This document shows, one piece after another, positions 59,974 to 64,000 of a stretch of 64,000 bases of DNA. Both the position numbers and the translations under genes were made by a program. The notes under the pieces were generated by a model, which worked only from the letters and a program-made list of their open reading frames with translations, searched no databases and was not told the origin of the DNA. Within the stretch, counting starts at the first letter, position 1. Each line of letters starts with the position of its first letter. The stretch is from Bradyrhizobium niftali (GTDB lineage: Bacteria > Pseudomonadota > Alphaproteobacteria > Rhizobiales > Xanthobacteraceae), in NCBI RefSeq assembly GCF_004571025.1, contig NZ_SPQT01000010.1, positions 180,033 through 244,032 of the forward strand, given 5' to 3'.

Positions 59974-61082
59974 CAATTGATCCCGTAGAGCTTCCGGGCA
60001 TTGCCCAGGTAAAACGCCTCGCGGTTGGTATCGCTGACGCCCGCCGGCAAGACGCGCGACGGCTCGTCGTAGTCCCAGTGCGGATAATCGGTCGCGAACA
60101 GCAGGCGGTCCCAGCCGATCCACTTGATGACGTCGAACAGATCCTCGCGCCGCTCCGGATCTTCCATCGGCTGCGTGGTCCACCACACCTGCTCGCGGAT
60201 ATATTCCGACGGCGGACGCTTCACATGCGGCACTTCGCTCCTGAGCCGCCGCCAGGCCTTGTCCAGTCGCCACGCAAGCGATGGCGCCCAGCCGAAGCCG
60301 GCCTCGATCATCACCATCTTCAGCTTCGGGAAGCGCTCGAACACGCCTTCCAAAACGAGACTGGCCAGCGCCGATTGCTGGCACTGCGAATGTCCGACCA
60401 TCTCCTCGATGTAATAGGAAGGCCAGCCCGACGGCGTGATCGGGTTACCGCCGAAGCCGAAGGCGTGGACGCCGACGGGAAGGCCGGCCTCTTCCGCGGC
60501 CTGATAGATCGGCCAATAGCGGCGCTGGCCGAGCGGCTCGACGTTGCGGCTGAGCAGCAGCACCTGAACGAAATTCTTGTCGCCGGCGCGCTCGCGGATT
60601 TCGGCGGCGGCCGACAGCCCGTCCTCATTGGCGACGACGATGGACGCTTTCAGCCGTTTGTCCTTGCTGGTCCATTTGTCGATCTGCCAGTCGTTGATCG
60701 CCGAGCACAAAGCGGCCGAGAGCTCGTGATTGCGGATGCCCTGCCCCGTGTTGAGCGGATTGAGCACGCCCAGCTGCACGTTGTTGGGGTCGAGCAGCTG
60801 CTTCTGCATGAAGGCGAGCGAGGAGCCCTGCGGCCCGCCTTCCGGCGGATAGGCGTCGCGGCGCGAGGCGTTGGGCTGGGCCTTCGGATAGGGCGGGCCT
60901 TCCATCATGCCCTGGTAGGCGTGCACACCGTAGACTTCGAGATGATGCTGCCAGCGTTTGGCGAGATAGGGATAGAGCTCGGTACGGGTCGCGCGGGCCG
61001 GATGGATGTCGCAATCCGCGATCGCGGTCTTGGTCGTCAGGGGGGAAGCGGCTTCGGTGCTTTCGCGGAATTGAATATTCAT
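59973..61082 (-). CDS. amidohydrolase family protein (ACMSD-like)
   Basis: A 369-residue TIM-barrel metal enzyme. The first metal motif is DCDIHP (instead of HxH, Asp-x-His), followed by VGVHAFGFGGNP (His), GHSQ and the late acid in FATDYPHWDYD. These are the marks of the amidohydrolase_2/ACMSD branch, whose members decarboxylate or hydrolyse ring products. Its stop overlaps the Rieske start. It shares the barrel signatures with the gene upstream. Confidence 0.88.
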   Translation of the reverse strand: MNIQFRESTEAASPLTTKTAIADCDIHPARATRTELYPYLAKRWQHHLEVYGVHAYQGMMEGPPYPKAQPNASRRDAYPPEGGPQGSSLAFMQKQLLDPNNVQLGVLNPLNTGQGIRNHELSAALCSAINDWQIDKWTSKDKRLKASIVVANEDGLSAAAEIRERAGDKNFVQVLLLSRNVEPLGQRRYWPIYQAAEEAGLPVGVHAFGFGGNPITPSGWPSYYIEEMVGHSQCQQSALASLVLEGVFERFPKLKMVMIEAGFGWAPSLAWRLDKAWRRLRSEVPHVKRPPSEYIREQVWWTTQPMEDPERREDLFDVIKWIGWDRLLFATDYPHWDYDEPSRVLPAGVSDTNREAFYLGNARKLYGIN

Positions 61083-61105
61083 CGCCTTGCCTCCTCTGGC
61101 AGCGG

Positions 61106-62164
61106 CTAAGTCAGGCGGGGATAGGTCGCATGCGGATTGTCGATCATGATCTTGCGCACGAGATCGGGGGTGAGGCCCTGGGGGAGCGCGTCCTGGCCGT
61201 CGAACTGCCAGTGCGGATAGTCCGTGGAGAATAGGACCAATTCGTCCGACTGCATATGATCAAACAGGCGAATTAATGTCTCGGGTTCCGGCGGCGCATC
61301 AAATGGCTGTAACGAGAAGCGGATGTTGCTGCGCACAAGTTCCAGCGGCGCGCGATCGACCCAGGGCGTCTCCATCCGCACCCCACGCCAGAATTTGTGA
61401 AGCCGCCAGAGATAAGGGGAGATCCAGGAGACGCCGGACTCCAGCATCACCATTTTCAGCCGCGGATATTTGGCGAACACACCCTCGACGATCACGCTGG
61501 TGAGCTGGGTCTGGAACGCCTGGGCCTGACCGACATAATCCTCGATGTGATAGGAACCCCAGCCGACCGAGGTCGGCGGATTGTGATAGGCGGAACCGGC
61601 ATGGATGCCGACCGCGAGGTCCAGCCGTTCCGCGGCCTCGTAGATCGGCCACAGCGCGCGCTTGCCGAGCGGCGTGTCGCCCATGACCAGCATCAAGACC
61701 TGCACGAAGCGCCGGTCCTGCGCGCAGCGTTCGATCTCGGCGACGGCCTTCTCGACGCTTTGCGTGGGGATCACGATCGAGCCGCGCAGCCGCTTGTCAC
61801 GATCGAGCCATTCCTTCACCAGCCAGTCGTTCAGCGCGCGACAGAACGCAGCCTGCATGTCCTCGGAAAACACCATTTGCACGCCGTAGAGCGGATTGCA
61901 GATGGCATGCTTGAGTCGAAAGGGATCGAGCACATGGCGCTGCATGTCCTCGAGGCTTTCGCCCGGCTTGCCGCTTTCGGGACGCCAGTCGGGACGCGCC
62001 ACGATCGGCGAGTTCTGCGGGTAGGATTGCGAAACGAGATCAACCATGCCGCGCGTCGTCACCTGATCGCGCCAATAGTCGTTCAGGTACGGCAGCAGGC
62101 TGGTCAGATGCGGCACGGCCGGATGCACGTCGCAATCCACCCCGCCGGCGATCAGGGACGCCAT
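61106..62164 (-). CDS. amidohydrolase family protein (ACMSD-like), paralogue
   Basis: A 352-residue paralogue of the next gene: VDCDVHPAVPHLTSLLPYLNDYW, VGIHAGSAYHNPPTS, EGVFAKYPRLKMVMLESGVSWI and FSTDYPHWQFD. Twenty-three bases separate the two genes. GAAGGAGACGTG lies before the ATG at 62164. Together with the Rieske protein they form an operon likely acting on one substrate, possibly as a heteromer. Confidence 0.88.
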   Translation of the reverse strand: MASLIAGGVDCDVHPAVPHLTSLLPYLNDYWRDQVTTRGMVDLVSQSYPQNSPIVARPDWRPESGKPGESLEDMQRHVLDPFRLKHAICNPLYGVQMVFSEDMQAAFCRALNDWLVKEWLDRDKRLRGSIVIPTQSVEKAVAEIERCAQDRRFVQVLMLVMGDTPLGKRALWPIYEAAERLDLAVGIHAGSAYHNPPTSVGWGSYHIEDYVGQAQAFQTQLTSVIVEGVFAKYPRLKMVMLESGVSWISPYLWRLHKFWRGVRMETPWVDRAPLELVRSNIRFSLQPFDAPPEPETLIRLFDHMQSDELVLFSTDYPHWQFDGQDALPQGLTPDLVRKIMIDNPHATYPRLT

Positions 62165-62331
62165 CACGTCTCCTTCACATTTCCTCGTCACGTCTTCTCG
62201 CGAGCGGACAGGCCACTCCGCCTTGTGTGCGCCATTCAAGCAGGCCTGACCGTCGCCCGCAACTCGGCCAAGGCAGCCAGCTTATGCTAGGAAGGCTGAG
62301 CTCGGTTGCGAGGGAATGAGAGGTTAAAGGG

Positions 62332-62814
62332 ATGAAAGAGCTCGTCGGCATTGCGGAACAGGTCGCGGCCCAATTGATCGCGCGCAAACAGACCATCGCG
62401 GTGGCGGAATCCTCGACCGGCGGCCTGATCGCGGCCAGCCTGCTCGCGGTGCCCGGTGCGTCCGCCTTTTTCCTCGGTGGCGCCGTGGTCTACACCCGCG
62501 ATGCCAGGCGCGTGCTGATGGATATTTCGGACGAAGGAATGAAGGGCTTCCGCTCCTCGTCGGAGCCCTACGCGAAGCTCCTCGCCGAACAGATGCGCAG
62601 CCGCTTCAATTGCGACTGGGGCCTGTCCGAAACCGGCGCCGCCGGCCCCACCGGCAACCGCTATGGCGACGACGCCGGCCATAGCTGCATGGCGGTCGCG
62701 GGCCCCGCGGCAGAGGTGATGACGCTGGAGACGGGCGGCAGCGACCGGCTTGCGAACATGCAGGTATTTGCGGCGACGGCGCTGAGATTGCTGCTGAAGA
62801 AACTGGAGGGGTGA
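62332..62814 (+). CDS. CinA family protein (nicotinamide-nucleotide amidohydrolase domain)
   Basis: A 160-residue stand-alone CinA C-terminal domain. IAVAESSTGGLIAASLLAVPGASAFFLGGAVVYTRDARRVLM and WGLSETGAAGPTGNRYGDDAGHSCMAVAG match the amidohydrolase that recycles NMN. GAGAGGTTAAAGGG precedes the ATG. It is divergent from the amidohydrolase operon, with no functional link apparent. Confidence 0.87.
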   Translation: MKELVGIAEQVAAQLIARKQTIAVAESSTGGLIAASLLAVPGASAFFLGGAVVYTRDARRVLMDISDEGMKGFRSSSEPYAKLLAEQMRSRFNCDWGLSETGAAGPTGNRYGDDAGHSCMAVAGPAAEVMTLETGGSDRLANMQVFAATALRLLLKKLEG

Positions 62815-62857
62815 GCTGCTGCGCGAGTGAGTCGGGACCGGCTTGCTACATAGTTGC

Positions 62858-62995
62858 TGTCGTGCCCCGCCACCGGGTCTCGCCTTCGGCGAGCCCGATG
62901 ACAGGCTCCGGCGGGGCATCCCGTACGCCGCGACTTCTCGATTCAATCACTGCTGTCTCGGAGTACTGGATCGCCCGCCTTCGCGGGCGATGACA
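62858..62995. repeat. dispersed palindromic repeat, TGTCGTGCCCCGCC family, copy 3
   Basis: Ends tgtcgtgccccgcc and gcgggcgatgaca, inner pairs include gatgacaggctccggcgggg with its neighbours and gtactggatcgcccgcc. It is related to 48692 and 50923 but carries an extra central hairpin (ctcgccttcggcgag). Confidence 0.75.
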
Positions 62996-63034
62996 GCGGA
63001 GGATGGGGCGATGACAGCGGAAAACAAGGCGACA

Positions 63035-63310
63035 CTACCCCCCCAAATGCCGCATGAAGATCCGCACCACATATCCCTGAAACCGCGGGGCTTCGTCGTA
63101 GAGGTCTGACGCGATCCGCTCGATGGTCTCGCGCAGCGACAGGAACTGCGCCTGCCGCGCGCTGCTTTCGGTGCCCTGCATGCCCGCGAGCTCGTCCATA
63201 GCGGCGTCGCTGATCTGACACTGCACGACCTCGCCGTCGTTCAGCATGGTGAAGCGAAAGGCCAGCCGTTCGAGATCATGACCAATGATTTTGTCGCGCG
63301 TCAGCGGCAT
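63035..63310 (-). CDS. DUF1488 family protein
   Basis: A 91-residue protein starting MPLTRDKIIGHDLERLAFRFTMLNDGEVVQCQISDAAMDELAG, the DUF1488 signature, and ending with RFQGYVVRIFMRHLGG. Function unknown. The ATG at 63310 is chosen because a perfect 13-bp-arm inverted repeat lies directly upstream; a longer reading from 63397 would run through it. Confidence 0.78.
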   Translation of the reverse strand: MPLTRDKIIGHDLERLAFRFTMLNDGEVVQCQISDAAMDELAGMQGTESSARQAQFLSLRETIERIASDLYDEAPRFQGYVVRIFMRHLGG

Positions 63311-63313
63311 CCA

Positions 63314-63345
63314 ATTGTCCCGTTCGCGCCCCCGAACGGGACAAT
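63314..63345. promoter_or_regulatory. inverted repeat in the DUF1488 leader
   Basis: Arms attgtcccgttcg (63314-63326) and cgaacgggacaat (63333-63345) are exact over 13 bases with a 6-base spacer. It ends 3 bases before the ATG on the minus strand, so a hairpin would cover the ribosome site. Either an RNA hairpin or a protein operator. Confidence 0.7.
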
Positions 63346-63446
63346 GCTGAAAATCTGGCGCGTTGTCACTATCCGCGCCAGAGGACATGGCAGTCATACG
63401 GAGCCTATCAACCAGCGCGGCGCTATGAGACGGCGACTCACCACCT

Positions 63447-64000
63447 TCAGTATGCGAACGCCGTGCCGGTCGGCTTATCGAGTGCCGCGGCCAGCGATCG
63501 GTACTCCTCGCAATCCGTCCCGCAGATGGATGCGATCCGGCCGAGGTGATAGAGCGCCTGCTCGCGGTTGCCCCGCTCGAGTTGCCACAGTCCGTAATAT
63601 TGCCACGTCAGCACGTGGTTCGGATCGGCCTTCAATGCGCGCTCGTACCAGACCTGCGACTGCTCGTAGTCACCGAGCTTGCGGTAGGAGTAGCCGATGA
63701 GGTTGGCGACGTTCGGATGGTCGTCATGTCCAAGCGATTTCAGTTGCGCGATCGCAGCCGCATAGTCGTTGCGCTCGTAGATCGTGTCATAGGCCACGCG
63801 GTAGCCGGCCGCGAATGCGGGATCGCCGATGCTGGACTGGTTGTTGGGCTTTTTGTTCTTCTGCGTGGCCTTCGTTCCCGAGCGCTTCGGATAGGTCGGT
63901 TGGGCCGTGCTCGGCGCTGAATAGGTGCTCGCAAAAGGATCCATGCCGCCACCTCCGCCGCCACCTCCGCCACCGCCACCGCCACCGCCGCCTCCTGCAG
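63447..64000 (-). CDS. TPR protein with polyglycine tract, 5' end off the window
   Basis: The minus frame from the window edge is open: a run of 17 glycine codons (63945-63995) precedes MDPFASTYSAPS, followed by a basic Pro/Lys/Gln linker and tetratricopeptide units (AYDTIYERNDYAAAIAQLKSLG, ANLIGYSYRKLGDYEQSQVWYERALKADPN, WQYYGLWQLERGNREQALYHL). The start is therefore probably outside the window, likely after a signal peptide; the ATG at 63944 is internal. Two further Cys occur near ICGTDC. The role is unknown. Confidence 0.78.
   Translation of the reverse strand, partial: AGGGGGGGGGGGGGGGGGMDPFASTYSAPSTAQPTYPKRSGTKATQKNKKPNNQSSIGDPAFAAGYRVAYDTIYERNDYAAAIAQLKSLGHDDHPNVANLIGYSYRKLGDYEQSQVWYERALKADPNHVLTWQYYGLWQLERGNREQALYHLGRIASICGTDCEEYRSLAAALDKPTGTAFAY

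Noticed and set aside
36874..63000. Possible CRISPR array or insertion sequences from repeated segments
   Set aside because: The repeats are palindromic, separate, unequal in length and without regular spacers or a transposase; they are dispersed intergenic elements.

Overview
The window is about 64 kb of high-GC alphaproteobacterial chromosome, most likely Bradyrhizobium or a close relative. Grounds: an Irr-type iron control element in front of an mbfA ferritin/VIT gene, a MloK1-like cyclic-nucleotide-gated K+ channel, a rhizobial-type initiator tRNA, a very high density of CoA-dependent catabolic genes, and about fifteen copies of dispersed palindromic intergenic repeats of several families. 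There is no rRNA, phage, insertion sequence, CRISPR array or plasmid function in view. The content is accessory-metabolic chromosome, not a mobile island.

Layout. 1-5.8 kb: the end of a DUF2270 membrane protein, then a tight + strand run (crotonase, feruloyl-CoA synthase, short-chain dehydrogenase, 4-hydroxybenzoyl-CoA-type thioesterase, LIV-type binding protein) closed by a strong terminator; it reads as a CoA-dependent hydroxycinnamate (ferulate/coumarate) catabolic unit. 5.9-15.9 kb: two GST genes, each near a divergent or neighbouring YafY/WYL regulator with an inverted-repeat operator candidate, several small conserved proteins, an orphan membrane-anchored TAXI protein, the K+ channel and a crotonase lacking the usual catalytic glutamates. 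15.9-25 kb: fatty acid desaturase, MetX-like hydrolase, a rubredoxin-MBL fusion, MFS, AraC regulator, acyl-CoA synthetase, DUF2059 and OpgC proteins. 25.3-28.9 kb: thermonuclease-like protein, an SDR/ArsR divergent pair sharing a large operator, PhzF. 29-34.9 kb: cyclase-family hydrolase and FAH-family hydrolase divergent from a complete SsuABC/NMT1-like ABC importer with its own GntR regulator. 35 kb: initiator tRNA-Met. 35.4-48.7 kb: coniferyl-aldehyde-type ALDH, GMC oxidoreductase, a broken SDR, CvpA-like protein, an SDR with a divergent active site, DUF3775, two MBL hydrolases, FAH hydrolase, GST, serine hydrolase, epoxide-hydrolase-like enzyme, and Irr-controlled mbfA. 48.9-56 kb: amidase, NTF2-like protein, Zn alcohol dehydrogenase, AidB-like acyl-CoA dehydrogenase, an SDR with Phe in place of the catalytic Tyr, crotonase. 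56-64 kb: GNAT, DUF1127/LysR pair, an MFS symporter with a T-N11-A LysR box, Rieske ferredoxin plus two paralogous amidohydrolases, CinA, DUF1488, and a TPR protein with a polyglycine run that continues off the right edge.

How the genes fit together: the window is dominated by uptake (one complete ABC importer, two lone binding proteins, two MFS carriers) and stepwise breakdown of aromatic, cyclic or acyl compounds (CoA ligases, crotonases, dehydrogenases, hydrolases), with small local regulators next to the genes they probably control. Specific substrates are inferred from family only.

Most notable: the ICE in front of mbfA; three clear operator-type inverted repeats (14475-14501, 27559-27589, 58030-58060); a tRNA 3' trailer/terminator module copied behind an SDR gene; an SDR gene disrupted by an internal deletion; a four-unit 12-bp tandem repeat extending an ALDH N-terminus; and two uncharacterised catabolic modules (cyclase/FAH/ABC/GntR and amidohydrolase pair/Rieske/MFS/LysR).
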